Shown piece by piece: positions 50,469-59,630 of a stretch of 64,000 nt of DNA; position 1 is the first letter of the stretch, and each line of letters opens with the position of its first letter. The translations under genes were made by a program, and so were the position numbers. Source of the stretch: Acidimicrobiaceae bacterium. GTDB taxonomy: Bacteria; Actinomycetota; Acidimicrobiia; Acidimicrobiales; UBA8190. The stretch covers positions 7,244 through 71,243 of the forward strand of contig PLXQ01000031.1 in NCBI GenBank assembly GCA_003151475.1, read 5' to 3'. Below the pieces are notes generated by a model. That model did no database searches. It was not told where the DNA came from and was given only the letters and a program-made list of their open reading frames with translations.

Positions 50469-52598
50469 TCATCCGGTGTAGTACCCCGTGGCGAGGGCGG
50501 TGCCGGCCGCCGGATCGGGGCTGCCGGGGTCGCTGTAGGTGTTGGCCAAGCCCGCCCCCGTTTGAAAGGGGTTGACGTGGACCGTGCTCCCGCTCGGGTA
50601 GCTCTGGGTGGGGAGCCAGGGTGAAAGCAGCCCCTGCGTGGTGTCGATGGAAAATGACGAGGCGGGAGATGGGGCACCGGTAATAACCACGTCGGAGCAG
50701 GCACCCGTCGACGCACAGCTTCCGGGGGAGCCACTGTCACCCAGCCCGAGGATGTGGCCGGGTGGGATGACGACACTCAGCGCGGCTGAGGTCGCGATCG
50801 ATTCGGTCGGGATGCCGGCGCCGAGGGTGGTGACAGCCTCGTTGTCCTGCATTCCCCCGGCGGTGACGTACTGCGCCGGTGGGCTGGCGCCCGGCGGAGC
50901 AAAAGCGGTGAAGTCGACGACGTTCACCAGTGCGTTGGCACTCCACGTATTGCCGATGAAGTGGTTCCCGGAATTGTCGATCTGAGAACCGCCGAGCGCG
51001 GTGGGCGCGAATACGCCGCCGATCTCGACGCCGATGCCATTGTCGGTCACCGTGTTGTTCTCGATCGTGTTTCCCGAGGTCGTATGGTGAGGCGCAACCG
51101 GACTGTTCCCGAGGACCAGCCCGACGCCGACCGAGGTGCCGTCGATCTCATTGCCCTCGGACGTCCCGGAGCCGCCGATATCCAGCTGTCCCTGCACGCC
51201 GCCCAGGAACACGCCGACGCCACCTCTTTCTTCGGTGTCGGCCTTGTTGCCCTGCACCACCAACGTGGCATTGGTAGAAGCAACCTCATCGAGCAGCTGG
51301 ATCCCGGTCGACGTGGCCCTGCTCGCCGTGTTTCCATTGATCGTCCACGTTGCGGGCGTCACTCCGCCCGAGTCCACGGCGGAGATGTCCAGATCGTTGT
51401 TCGTCACCGCATTGTCGATGATGTCGACGGTATGGGCGTCCTTTTCGACGGCGATCCCCGTACCGGGGTCGGTGGTGACGCCTAGGCTGTTCAGGTTGCC
51501 CGATACCGTCACCGGATCACCCGGGGTCGTGCATGTCGTTGCGTTGAATGCCCCGCAACCGCCGATTTGAGCGAAGAGTGCTCCGGACGCAACGGTGATC
51601 CCGGTTTCGCTCGATACGTCGGTCGGGCCCGAACCCGTGATACTTCCGCCCGTGATCGTGCACGTCGCGCCCGCGCCGCAGTTGATTCCACTGAACGCGT
51701 AGGCCGGCGAGGCCGGGGCGAGGTTGACCGTCGTGCCAGCGGGGATATCACTCGTGGTCACCTGGGAGGTCGTGAAGTAGACCGCCTTGCCGGCGCCGGC
51801 ATAGGTCGCCGCATAGTTCGGCGAGCCTGACATTCCGCCAAGCAGCAGGGAGCCACCGAAACCGAAAAGCGCGCACGGCTTTTTTGCCAGGATGAGCGGA
51901 TAGCCGTCTAGATCGGTCCCGACGGGGATGTCGACCTTCGTGGTAGTCGAGCACTTCGGCTGCGGCGTCGTCACGTCGGTGAGGGTGGCGTCACTGGCAC
52001 CGGTGACATCGACCCCATCCCCGCAACTGGCGCCGGTCACAGCCACTCCGACGAGCGAATCCGAGGCACCCGAAATCACGACACCACTGTCCGTCGGACA
52101 GGGGAAGACACCCCCCAGTTTGGCGGTGATCTCAAGATTTGACACCGTTACGCCAGTGGCGGGACCGGTCAGATCGACCGGGGTCCCGTCCGCCCAGTCC
52201 GAAAGCGGTGGATCGATGATGGTTCTTGATCCGAACCCCCTGATCGTCACGTTGGAGTTCCCCGCCACCAAGTTCTTGATGGCATCGCCGGCCTGGGCGA
52301 ATGTCCCCGTCGCTACATGGATCATTCCTCCCACGGCGGCGGCACCCTGTTGGGCCAGAGCATGCGCGAGGGTCAGGCACGGTCGGGCCTTGACGCTGCA
52401 GGGGTTCCCGGAGTCCGAACCGCGCAAGGACACGTACCAGTTGTTGCCCGGCGCGGATAGTGGTCGGGCGGCGGCCAGATCAGTCACCCCGGCACCCACG
52501 AAGACGAATACGGCGCAGGCCGCCAGAACGCGAAACAGCAACCGTTCACCCACCGTTGGCCACAGGCGCCGCCCCACGTCTCTCACCACCCGAATCAC
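50469..52598 (-). CDS. Secreted beta-helix protein, family copy 2
   Basis: 709 aa. Signal peptide with FRVLAACAVFVFVGAGVTDL, then NNWYVSLRGSDSGNPCSVKA and CLTLAHALAQQGAAAVGGMI, closely parallel to copy 1. The central ILAKKPCALFGFGGSLLLGG and ATCTITGGSITGSGPTDV segments are shared with copies 1 and 3. Right-handed beta-helix repeats to the end. GTG 52598. Composition matches the bulk of the window. Likely an extracellular or wall-associated protein. Confidence 0.75.
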   Translation of the reverse strand: MIRVVRDVGRRLWPTVGERLLFRVLAACAVFVFVGAGVTDLAAARPLSAPGNNWYVSLRGSDSGNPCSVKARPCLTLAHALAQQGAAAVGGMIHVATGTFAQAGDAIKNLVAGNSNVTIRGFGSRTIIDPPLSDWADGTPVDLTGPATGVTVSNLEITAKLGGVFPCPTDSGVVISGASDSLVGVAVTGASCGDGVDVTGASDATLTDVTTPQPKCSTTTKVDIPVGTDLDGYPLILAKKPCALFGFGGSLLLGGMSGSPNYAATYAGAGKAVYFTTSQVTTSDIPAGTTVNLAPASPAYAFSGINCGAGATCTITGGSITGSGPTDVSSETGITVASGALFAQIGGCGAFNATTCTTPGDPVTVSGNLNSLGVTTDPGTGIAVEKDAHTVDIIDNAVTNNDLDISAVDSGGVTPATWTINGNTASRATSTGIQLLDEVASTNATLVVQGNKADTEERGGVGVFLGGVQGQLDIGGSGTSEGNEIDGTSVGVGLVLGNSPVAPHHTTSGNTIENNTVTDNGIGVEIGGVFAPTALGGSQIDNSGNHFIGNTWSANALVNVVDFTAFAPPGASPPAQYVTAGGMQDNEAVTTLGAGIPTESIATSAALSVVIPPGHILGLGDSGSPGSCASTGACSDVVITGAPSPASSFSIDTTQGLLSPWLPTQSYPSGSTVHVNPFQTGAGLANTYSDPGSPDPAAGTALATGYYTG

Positions 52599-52809
52599 GG
52601 ATTAAACCAGCCATCGCTCCGCCCCCACCCTGGAACAACGCTCCCCACGCCAAAAGCGTCACACGAAGGACGCCTAGCCGCTTATTTTATCCCCACAAGC
52701 CCCATAGGGTCACTCTGCGAGGCCAACATACGCCTAACAGCGCAACTACCGAGCGCCGCACATTGAGCCGACCGTCCGGAGGATTTCCGGATCTCGGACC
52801 GGCCAGGCT

Positions 52810-53709
52810 TTATGGAAGGGAATGCGTAATGAGCTTCCCGATGTCGATGTAGCCCTTGGTGTTGGCATGGATATTGCCCAACTGGCAGAACCAGGTGAGC
52901 TTGCACACCTCCACCACGGCCTTCGGGATCTTCCCATAGGGGGATAATTTCGCCATCGTGGTCAAGGGGGTGTACGCACCCGTGGCGGCGGTGACGTCCA
53001 CGAAACTCCCGCTCGCACTGGCGTAGGCCGTCTTGAGAGTGGGGTTTATGAGGTCCTTAAAGGCGGTGACGGACTCGCTGGCCAGGCTCTGGTTGGCGCT
53101 GGAGGCCGGGAAAGCCGGAAACACCCAGGCCCCGAGAAGGACGTCCGGGTACGTCAGTCCGACGATAGGCACACCGGCTCCGGCAGCGGACCGGAGGTCT
53201 CCCGCAAGTGCGGTGACGTTCGTCCGGATCGTGTTTTCGGCTGTTGTGACGCATGTAATCGGATTGGACGCCGATGCACAGGACGTGACGTCATTTCCGC
53301 CGATCGACACCGTGATCAAACCAATCTGCCCCGAGTGTGCCGCAATGAAGGCGTCGGCGGCAGCGATCTGCGTCTGCGTCGGATAGGCAACAGCGTCTGT
53401 CGCCGCTGGGGGGCCGAATGGCGTCGTACAGCCCTTGACATTGAGGATCGACGCCGTCGTGGCACCACCACAGCCGAAATTCTCGAGCTGCATCTTGAGC
53501 TTCTTGGCGACGTAGCCGGTGTACCCACTGGTGGCTCCGCCAGGGGTCGGTGAGGGCTGGTACCCGACCGAATACGAGTCGCCCAACGAGACGTAGTACT
53601 TGGTTGTACTCGAGGCATGGCTTACCGCCGGCACGACGACCACTGCCACGGCCGAAATGCTCAGCAGAGACAAAACCATACGAACTGGCGACATACGGAA
53701 ACGATTCAC
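52810..53709 (-). CDS. Secreted SGNH/GDSL hydrolase
   Basis: 299 aa. Signal peptide ~1-33. Block I YYVSLGDSYSVGYQ near residue 40 has the nucleophile Ser; NFGCGGATT and VSIGGNDVTSCASAS near 135 give blocks II and III; the C-terminal LGNIHANTKGYIDIGK has the catalytic His, with Asn where the usual Asp stands two residues before it. The family includes lipases, acyl-esterases and glycan O-deacetylases, so trimming of acetyl or acyl groups on the surface glycan is plausible. GTG start preceded by GGAGGGG. Confidence 0.82.
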   Translation of the reverse strand: MNRFRMSPVRMVLSLLSISAVAVVVVPAVSHASSTTKYYVSLGDSYSVGYQPSPTPGGATSGYTGYVAKKLKMQLENFGCGGATTASILNVKGCTTPFGPPAATDAVAYPTQTQIAAADAFIAAHSGQIGLITVSIGGNDVTSCASASNPITCVTTAENTIRTNVTALAGDLRSAAGAGVPIVGLTYPDVLLGAWVFPAFPASSANQSLASESVTAFKDLINPTLKTAYASASGSFVDVTAATGAYTPLTTMAKLSPYGKIPKAVVEVCKLTWFCQLGNIHANTKGYIDIGKLITHSLP

Positions 53710-53912
53710 AGCCCCTCCCCCGGGTCCTGTCTGTTTCTGTCAGCTGATCCTGCGCCTCTGCGACCATTAGGTCGACGCTGGCAAGCCACCCGAGCCTACC
53801 CCGCTGGCTGCTTTCCTGCGCACCGGGTCTCTAGTCGATCGACCACGCTATCGCTATGCCGCAGGTCGCCTGAGGACGGAATGTCTCCCAGGGGAGCGGT
53901 CGAGATGAGGCG

Positions 53913-54125
53913 ATGAGGTGCCGCCGCCCAAGGCTGGGCCGACCCTTCCCTGTCATTGACACCGTTATCAAGCGCATCCGTAGGGAGCGGAACGGGGGCC
54001 GATCACTCCGCGCCGTCGCCGATGGTCTCAATGAGGATGCCGTGCCAACGGCTCACGGCGGCAAAAGGTGGCATGCGTCCACTGTCAGCGCACTGCTGAA
54101 GAGTCGTACCCAGTTGCCTTTGTGA
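53913..54125 (+). pseudogene. C-terminal fragment of a large serine recombinase
   Basis: 70 codons: IDTVIKRIRRERNGGRSLRA then LNEDAVPTAHGGKRWHASTV, which matches the Recombinase (PF07508-type) domain where the usual wording is DGVPTARGG-x-W-x-x-STV. The catalytic N-terminal resolvase domain and the zinc-ribbon end are missing, so it is a remnant. The surrounding 53710-54207 holds nothing else I can recognise. Confidence 0.7.
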
Positions 54126-54207
54126 TCTCAGTAGGGCCCGCTGCCTCGACGAGGTACGCGCGTTCCTCGACTAATAATCGCGCGCCAGTCGCGCGAACGA
54201 TTCCTGC

Positions 54208-54567
54208 TCAGTGGCCTCGCCGGATCTCAGGGTAGGTATCGAAGGTCAGCGCCAGAGCCCTGAGATAGGCCCGGTCCAGTGGGGTCAGTGCAACGTCTCG
54301 ACCCTCTTCGGCGGCATCCAGGAATAGAGCTTCCTTCTCCATCGCCTCCAGGTCCTCAGTGCCGTAGGAGGCCACGTAGGCCCCCGTCAGGATGAACCAG
54401 TCGGGCCACTCATCCATCAGGCGGAGAGGCGTGATGATCCCGGCCAAGAGGTCGGTGGTGAAGGTGCGTAGTCGCTTCACCGTAGCGAGCGACAACTCCT
54501 CGTCCAGGTACTGGAGGAGGTCCTCGTCGATGGAGTCGAGGTAGGTGACGAGGAAGTCGTTCGCCAT
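54208..54567 (-). CDS. Hypothetical acidic protein
   Basis: 119 aa, acidic, predicted helical (FLVTYLDSIDEDLLQYLDEE; AMEKEALFLDAAEEGRDVAL). No membrane segment, signal peptide or known motif. ATG 54567 is preceded 8 nt upstream by TACGCT (54576-54581), another near-leaderless arrangement. Placed between a recombinase remnant and the third beta-helix gene, so it may be part of the same imported segment. Function unknown. Confidence 0.55.
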   Translation of the reverse strand: MANDFLVTYLDSIDEDLLQYLDEELSLATVKRLRTFTTDLLAGIITPLRLMDEWPDWFILTGAYVASYGTEDLEAMEKEALFLDAAEEGRDVALTPLDRAYLRALALTFDTYPEIRRGH

Positions 54568-54623
54568 CGACGCTCAGCGTACCGAGCCTCGCTTGTCTCG
54601 ACCGGGACCCATGGGGAAAGCAG

Positions 54624-54653
54624 AAGGGCCGGGTCCTTTCGGACCCGGCCCTT
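54624..54653 (-). terminator. Strong intrinsic-type terminator of the third beta-helix gene
   Basis: A 13-bp perfect stem, AAGGGCCGGGTCC with GGACCCGGCCCTT, closed by a 4-nt loop that reads GAAA on the minus strand, followed by TCTGCTTT. It lies about 50 bp downstream of the 54706 stop and can also act on the other strand. Confidence 0.8.
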
Positions 54654-54705
54654 CCTTCGTACTTCAACTGTGTTCAGTACCCGCTAGGGGTACCTCCTGT
54701 TGCTT

Positions 54706-56874
54706 TCACGGGCAGCCGTAGAATCCCTCGTTGAAGGGAGCCCCAGGACCGTTCGCACCAGCGTGAACCGTTCCACCCACACATGTGGAGTTGGCAGTCC
54801 AGCTGTTAGCAGGTGAAGCGTTGGTGTTCGGGTTACTCGTAACGGCGCTACCTGCAGCGCTCGTACCGTGGATCCCGCCGCTGACGGGAAGCACCGTGTA
54901 GGGCTGCGTCAGGATCGACACAGTCACCGGTGTTCCGCCCGCAAGGTTCCCAGCAGGAATCGACACAGCCGCGCCGCCTGTGTTGACGACCAGGTCACCG
55001 TTAGCCAGCCCAAGAACCTCACCGGCGGCGATGGTCTCTGCCGTCGTTGCGTCGATGTTGATCGACGTGTACGACGTCCCGACAGGCCCAAGCGCTGTGG
55101 CCAGGCTCAGGTTTCCGGTACCGATTCCACCAGGAGATGCCGCAACATCCCAACCGGTGTAGTCGATGTCCGACGCCACTCCACCACTCACGCTGTTGTT
55201 CGCGATGGAGTTCGGCGACCCGTTGTTCGGGAACGGACCATCGAGGTTCGTCGGCGTCGTTAGGCCGCTAGCCACGATTCCGAAGCCAAGGTTGGCACCG
55301 GAGTTACCGTCGCTAAGGCCGTTCGTCGTGGTGCTGGCACCGATGGTGTTGGCGGAACTCACCGTGAGGTCAACCCCAAGGCCGTTGTTGGCGATGTTGT
55401 TGCCGTCGACGGTGACACCATTGGCGACCTCGAACACAACCCCGACCTGAGCAGCTCCAGTGATGGAGTTGTCATTGACCGAGATGCTGCCCGTACCGCC
55501 CGCAAGCGCAGTCTTGAGGATAGTCGTCGGGGTGCCAAGCACGACCTCTTCGTTCCCGCCGGAAATGGTGTTCGACAGGGACTGGTTAGGTGCACCGAGG
55601 GATCCACCGACCTTGACCGCTCCAGAAGACGCTTGTGGAATGACAACGCCAGCGTCGTTACCCGAAATGGTGTTGTCAGCCAATGTCGCGCTGGCCACTC
55701 CAGCTGCCGGGGTACCGAGGTCAACGCCGATTCCAGGCGTCGGGCTTCCAGCTGCAGGCGTCGTGTTGTTGTTGCCAGACACCGTCACGCCAGCTCCAAC
55801 CGAGGGAGACGTAATAGCACTGCAGTTTGTGGCCGCAGCACATCCACCAACCTGAAGCGTCGAGCTCGGAGCCCCAACGATGCCGATCTCGCCCGTAGCC
55901 GAAAGGTCAGTCGGTCCATCACCAGTCACGCTGCCACCAGAAACGGTGCAACTACCGGCCCCACACTCGATTCCCGCGCCACCGTAAGCCGGACGAAGGG
56001 GTGCAAGGTTGACGGACGATCCGGCAGGAATACCACCCGCAGGCGCTGTGCCTGAGAACGAGATGGTCTTGCCGGATCCAGGGTACGTGGCGCTGTAGTT
56101 ACCGGTTCCAACGCCAGCGATCAGAAGAGGTGAAGGACCAGAGCCGAACTGCACACATGGCCTCTTCTTCAGGTTGACCGGGAAAGCAGAGTTGGAACCA
56201 GCCGGAATGGCAGTCTTCGTCACAGTGTTGCACTTGGTCAGCTGCGGCGTCGAGCCGTTGATGACAGCGGCGGTACCGCCGCCCACGAACGTTCCGACAC
56301 CACAGCTCGCACCGGTGACGGCAACGCCGCTGCTCGAAACACCCGCGCTGCCCATGTCCACGCCAGCGTCAGGGCCAACAGAACACGACGGCAGCGTCTC
56401 AGAAGAAGCGTCGATCTCCAGGTTCTGGACGCTAACTCCAGGGACATTTAGCACAACCGGCGCAACCGGGGTGGGGCCGCCAAGACTCACGAATGACGAG
56501 GCAGGCGGCGCGATGACCGTCCTGATGCCCCCTCCCACGATCGCATCACCATTGTTGCCGGTTCCGGGAGTGGACACCAGCGTCGTGATGGCGTCAAGCG
56601 CAGAGCCGTAATGACCCTTGGCCACGTTGATGGTCTGAGGCACTCCAGAGGCCGCAGCCTGCGCAAGCGCGTGTTGGATGGTCTGGCAGCGCGCCGTTGC
56701 GGGGGTCTTCGTGGTGCAGTTGTTCCCCCCGTCGTGGCCAGAAACCGCCACATACATGTTGTTTGTTGGGTTGGCCGAAGCCGAACTCGCGGCCACCACG
56801 GCCATGAGCCCGGTGACCATAGCCCCAGCAGCCAAAGCCTTGGCTACTGATGCTCCAATGGTTCTCCGATTCAT
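54706..56874 (-). CDS. Secreted beta-helix protein, family copy 3
   Basis: 722 aa. Signal peptide (AKALAAGAMVTGLMAVVAAS...ASA), then NNMYVAVSGHDGGNNCTTKT and CQTIQHALAQAAASGVPQTI, homologous to copies 1 and 2. VNLKKRPCVQFGSGPSPLLI and ECGAGSCTVSGGSVTGDGP are shared with them. ATG 56874 follows GAGGAGCTAAACAA, a good ribosome-binding site. By eye its codons are less G/C-ending than copies 1 and 2, and it has its own terminator. Function unknown. Confidence 0.75.
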   Translation of the reverse strand: MNRRTIGASVAKALAAGAMVTGLMAVVAASSASANPTNNMYVAVSGHDGGNNCTTKTPATARCQTIQHALAQAAASGVPQTINVAKGHYGSALDAITTLVSTPGTGNNGDAIVGGGIRTVIAPPASSFVSLGGPTPVAPVVLNVPGVSVQNLEIDASSETLPSCSVGPDAGVDMGSAGVSSSGVAVTGASCGVGTFVGGGTAAVINGSTPQLTKCNTVTKTAIPAGSNSAFPVNLKKRPCVQFGSGPSPLLIAGVGTGNYSATYPGSGKTISFSGTAPAGGIPAGSSVNLAPLRPAYGGAGIECGAGSCTVSGGSVTGDGPTDLSATGEIGIVGAPSSTLQVGGCAAATNCSAITSPSVGAGVTVSGNNNTTPAAGSPTPGIGVDLGTPAAGVASATLADNTISGNDAGVVIPQASSGAVKVGGSLGAPNQSLSNTISGGNEEVVLGTPTTILKTALAGGTGSISVNDNSITGAAQVGVVFEVANGVTVDGNNIANNGLGVDLTVSSANTIGASTTTNGLSDGNSGANLGFGIVASGLTTPTNLDGPFPNNGSPNSIANNSVSGGVASDIDYTGWDVAASPGGIGTGNLSLATALGPVGTSYTSINIDATTAETIAAGEVLGLANGDLVVNTGGAAVSIPAGNLAGGTPVTVSILTQPYTVLPVSGGIHGTSAAGSAVTSNPNTNASPANSWTANSTCVGGTVHAGANGPGAPFNEGFYGCP

Positions 56875-57198
56875 TTGTTTAGCTCCTCGGTCCTGGTGCC
56901 CCGTAGTACGGCCAATAGTGCTGACGCGACGGATGAGACCAAAGGCCTCGTCCTGGTGGCGACGCTGTCGCCACGTTGTGGTCAGCTCAATCCCCCGCCC
57001 CCGGATGCCCCCCTAGACGTGACACGAGCGACGGAAGTCGCCACGCATGACTGATCGTACGGAAGCCGACCCGGTCTGCCCTCACTAAATGTGATGAAAG
57101 ACGGGCAGCACCTAAAGAGCCACACTCTGCGGTCGGCGCGGGTGCAACAGTGGGTGTCCGCCCGTCACAACCCTGCTGACCTGGCTAAATACGAACCC
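56875..57198. other. 324-bp spacer upstream of beta-helix copy 3
   Basis: No gene seen. The part next to 56875 must hold the minus-strand promoter and 5' leader of the beta-helix gene. Pyrimidine-rich C-runs (about 56990-57010) are the only obvious feature. The right end abuts the L,D-transpeptidase stop, same strand. Confidence 0.4.
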
Positions 57199-57990
57199 TC
57201 AGGCCACGATATCGACAGGGGTTCCCGCTGGGACCTGCTGGACGAGAGCGGCGATCTCGGGGTTGGTCAGCCGCACACAGCCGTGGCTGGCGTATCCGCC
57301 GATCACCTGGGGCTGGTTGGTGCCGTGGATGGCGATCTGACCAGGACCGCCGTCGAAGGAGTAATAGGTGTTCGAAAAGCCCGACAGCCCGAGCGCATAG
57401 GGACCGTAGGGACCGGTCGGGTCCGTGAGCTGCAGGTCCTCGGTCACGAAGAAGTGCCCGGTCGGCGTGGGCGAATCGGGACTCCCCACCGCGGCCGATG
57501 CCTGCAGGACCTGGCTGCCGCCACGGTAGAGCGTCACCTTCCGGGCACTCAGGCTGACCACGATCCGGAGGTCGTCGGTGGTGAGCGTGACGTTCGTCCG
57601 GGTGACCCAGCCGGTGAATTCATTGGGCCGCTCGGGCAGGTACACCTGCAACCATCCCCCCTGCACGGCGCTTACAAGCAAGGTGAGCGGCGCGCCCAGC
57701 ATGTTGGGGTTGCTCAGACTCTGCGCCGGCCCCGGAGCTCTCGGGGTTTGATAAATGGGAAGAGACGGCACCGAGGCCGTCGCTATCCACACCGATCCCG
57801 CTGGAGGTCCGCTCGCCATGGGGTCGGCACTGGCGATCGTCGCGCCGGGGGTGACGGAGGTGGGAGGGGATACGACCTTGGCCTTCGGGCGCGCCTGTGT
57901 CGTCGTTCCTCCGCAGCCGGCAAGGCTCAACGTCAAGAGCACCGTGATGGCCGTTGCCGTCGCACTTACGGCAACCGTTCGCGAAATCAC
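57199..57990 (-). CDS. L,D-transpeptidase lipoprotein (YkuD domain)
   Basis: 263 aa. Lipobox LSLAGC places the lipidated Cys at residue 26. An SH3-like region (~70-150, GGWLQVYLPERPNEFTGWV) precedes the YkuD catalytic domain with GQIAIHGTNQPQVIGGYA and SHGCVRL (catalytic His and Cys) near residue 235. It cross-links peptidoglycan stems 3-3 or attaches proteins to it, on the outer face of the membrane. GTG start at 57990. It is the only recognisable peptidoglycan enzyme in this secretome block. Confidence 0.92.
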   Translation of the reverse strand: MISRTVAVSATATAITVLLTLSLAGCGGTTTQARPKAKVVSPPTSVTPGATIASADPMASGPPAGSVWIATASVPSLPIYQTPRAPGPAQSLSNPNMLGAPLTLLVSAVQGGWLQVYLPERPNEFTGWVTRTNVTLTTDDLRIVVSLSARKVTLYRGGSQVLQASAAVGSPDSPTPTGHFFVTEDLQLTDPTGPYGPYALGLSGFSNTYYSFDGGPGQIAIHGTNQPQVIGGYASHGCVRLTNPEIAALVQQVPAGTPVDIVA

Positions 57991-58144
57991 AAGGAAAATC
58001 CTACCGGCGGCGCCGGTGGAAACGGCAGCACGTATCGGTTACCCCGGGCGCGAGGAACGGGCACCTCCGCCGACGGCGTCGATGCCCGTTCCTCTGAAAA
58101 CTCCCGACCGCCCGCCATCGGGCAATCAGGCCACATCATGTGCG

Positions 58145-59503
58145 CTACGAACTGCTTGATGTCCGATCGTTCTGGTGCAACGCCAGTCGCAGCACGCGAC
58201 GGGGGCCGTCCACCAGCACGAGGAGGAAGAGGCCGAGCATCAGAAGTACGACACCGGCCACACCCATCACCCAAAGGCCGGGTCCGGCACCGGTGAAGGC
58301 CAGCTTGCTCGAGGACGACTTGGTGGCCGCCGCCTTGGCTGTCGACGCCGCCTTAGTGGTGCTTGCCGCGGCCGCCTTGGCCGCAGCGGCACTGCTACCG
58401 GCGTTGGCTCCGAACGAAATGGGCACCACCACGGCGTCACCGCCGAGGTCGCCGTAGACGAGGGCGCAGGTGGCCCCGGCCGCCACCTGAGCGGCAGTGG
58501 GGGGGCACGGGTAGTTGGCGGCGTCAGCCGTGGGGTTCCCCGATCCACCCGTCTCTGCTCCGAGGCATGACTGTGAGCACCCCGCTGCGGTGGACCCCGG
58601 GGGGCCCAGTGTTCCGGTGTTCACCGTGAACGCCGTCGCGGGCAGGCTCCCCGTTGCATCGGTCGAGATGATCTTGGCCAGTGTCCCGAACGGGTCGGTG
58701 CAACCAACGGGGACGGGCTTCGTCCCGACGGTGCTGTTCAACACGGTGGGTTCGCCTGTGGCCCCGTTGCATTCCAGGATGGAACCAAGAGACTTGACGA
58801 ACAGGCCGGATCCCGTCACCGAGACGCTCTGTCCACCGGTCAGGCAGGTCGCCGGGTTGACAGTGACCTTGGCGGTACCGCCGGTGCCGGTGGCAGGCGC
58901 CGCTGTGCAGTTGGCCACTGGCGCGAGGGTCGTCGTCGTCGTCGTCGTTCCGTCGAAGCTGTAGCTCACGTCCATGGTGGCCTTGTCCCCGGCCGCGTCG
59001 ACGAAGAGAACCTCACACCCGGCCGCCTGGCCGGTCGTGGGTGGGCACGGGAAGCTGGCGGCGTCGGTCGCCCCGTCGTTGTTGGCCGAGTCGGTGCCGG
59101 ACGCGGGAGGCCCGAGAATGCCGGCCGTGAGACTGAACCCGGTGGTCGGGAAGGTGCCTTTCTTCGTGGTCTGGAGAGCTGCCGCCCCGCTACAGCTCAC
59201 GGGAAGCTGCCCGAGGTCGATCGGGTTGGGCAGTGAAGCGACGAAGAGGGGCACGTCGATGGTGGGCTGCGGGCTGGCCTTGCTGCACTCGAAGAGTGCA
59301 CCCGGAGACTTTTTGGCCATTCCCGACGCCGTGACGAACACTGTCTGACTGGTGCCCGGATCGATTGGTCCTGTCTGCGTGAAGCTGATCGTTGGCGATG
59401 CCGCCGAAGCGGTCACGGCCACACCCAGCAGTGTCCCCCCGGACACAAGCACTGCTGCGCCGATCATCGCAATCCGCGCGCTGGTCATCTTGAAGCGTCC
59501 CAC
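58145..59503 (-). CDS. LAFTG-anchored surface protein with two Ig-like repeats
   Basis: 452 aa. Signal peptide ~1-35. Two similar domains (~38-190 and ~205-365), each with a beta-sandwich pattern like VFVTASGMAKKSPGALFECS / VSVTGSGLFVKSLGSILECN, and Cys pairs, reminiscent of neocarzinostatin-type folds. Then an Ala/Lys/Ser linker, LAFTGAG near residue 400, a membrane helix (LWVMGVAGVVLLMLGLFLLV) and a basic tail: a cell-wall sorting signal of the class E sortase type (LAXTG). The sortase is about 1.1 kb upstream of this gene, encoded on the opposite strand. GTG 59503 behind GAGGGGACC. Confidence 0.85.
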   Translation of the reverse strand: MGRFKMTSARIAMIGAAVLVSGGTLLGVAVTASAASPTISFTQTGPIDPGTSQTVFVTASGMAKKSPGALFECSKASPQPTIDVPLFVASLPNPIDLGQLPVSCSGAAALQTTKKGTFPTTGFSLTAGILGPPASGTDSANNDGATDAASFPCPPTTGQAAGCEVLFVDAAGDKATMDVSYSFDGTTTTTTTLAPVANCTAAPATGTGGTAKVTVNPATCLTGGQSVSVTGSGLFVKSLGSILECNGATGEPTVLNSTVGTKPVPVGCTDPFGTLAKIISTDATGSLPATAFTVNTGTLGPPGSTAAGCSQSCLGAETGGSGNPTADAANYPCPPTAAQVAAGATCALVYGDLGGDAVVVPISFGANAGSSAAAAKAAAASTTKAASTAKAAATKSSSSKLAFTGAGPGLWVMGVAGVVLLMLGLFLLVLVDGPRRVLRLALHQNDRTSSSS

Positions 59504-59537
59504 GGTCCCCTCTTTCCCCTGGTTTTTCGATGGCAGA

Positions 59538-59564
59538 GCGGGCGGGGCTGATTGCCCCGCCCGC
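59538..59564. terminator. Hairpin between two secreted-protein genes
   Basis: GCGGGCGGGGC pairs with GCCCCGCCCGC around a 5-nt loop. It lies downstream of the 59631 stop (minus strand) and upstream of the LAFTG protein gene, so it may insulate the two units. No U-run on the minus strand. Confidence 0.55.
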
Positions 59565-59630
59565 CGCCATCATATTTTGGTGACGATACCCCTTTCGGGG
59601 CTCGATCACCACCTGTAACTGATACTTGGC

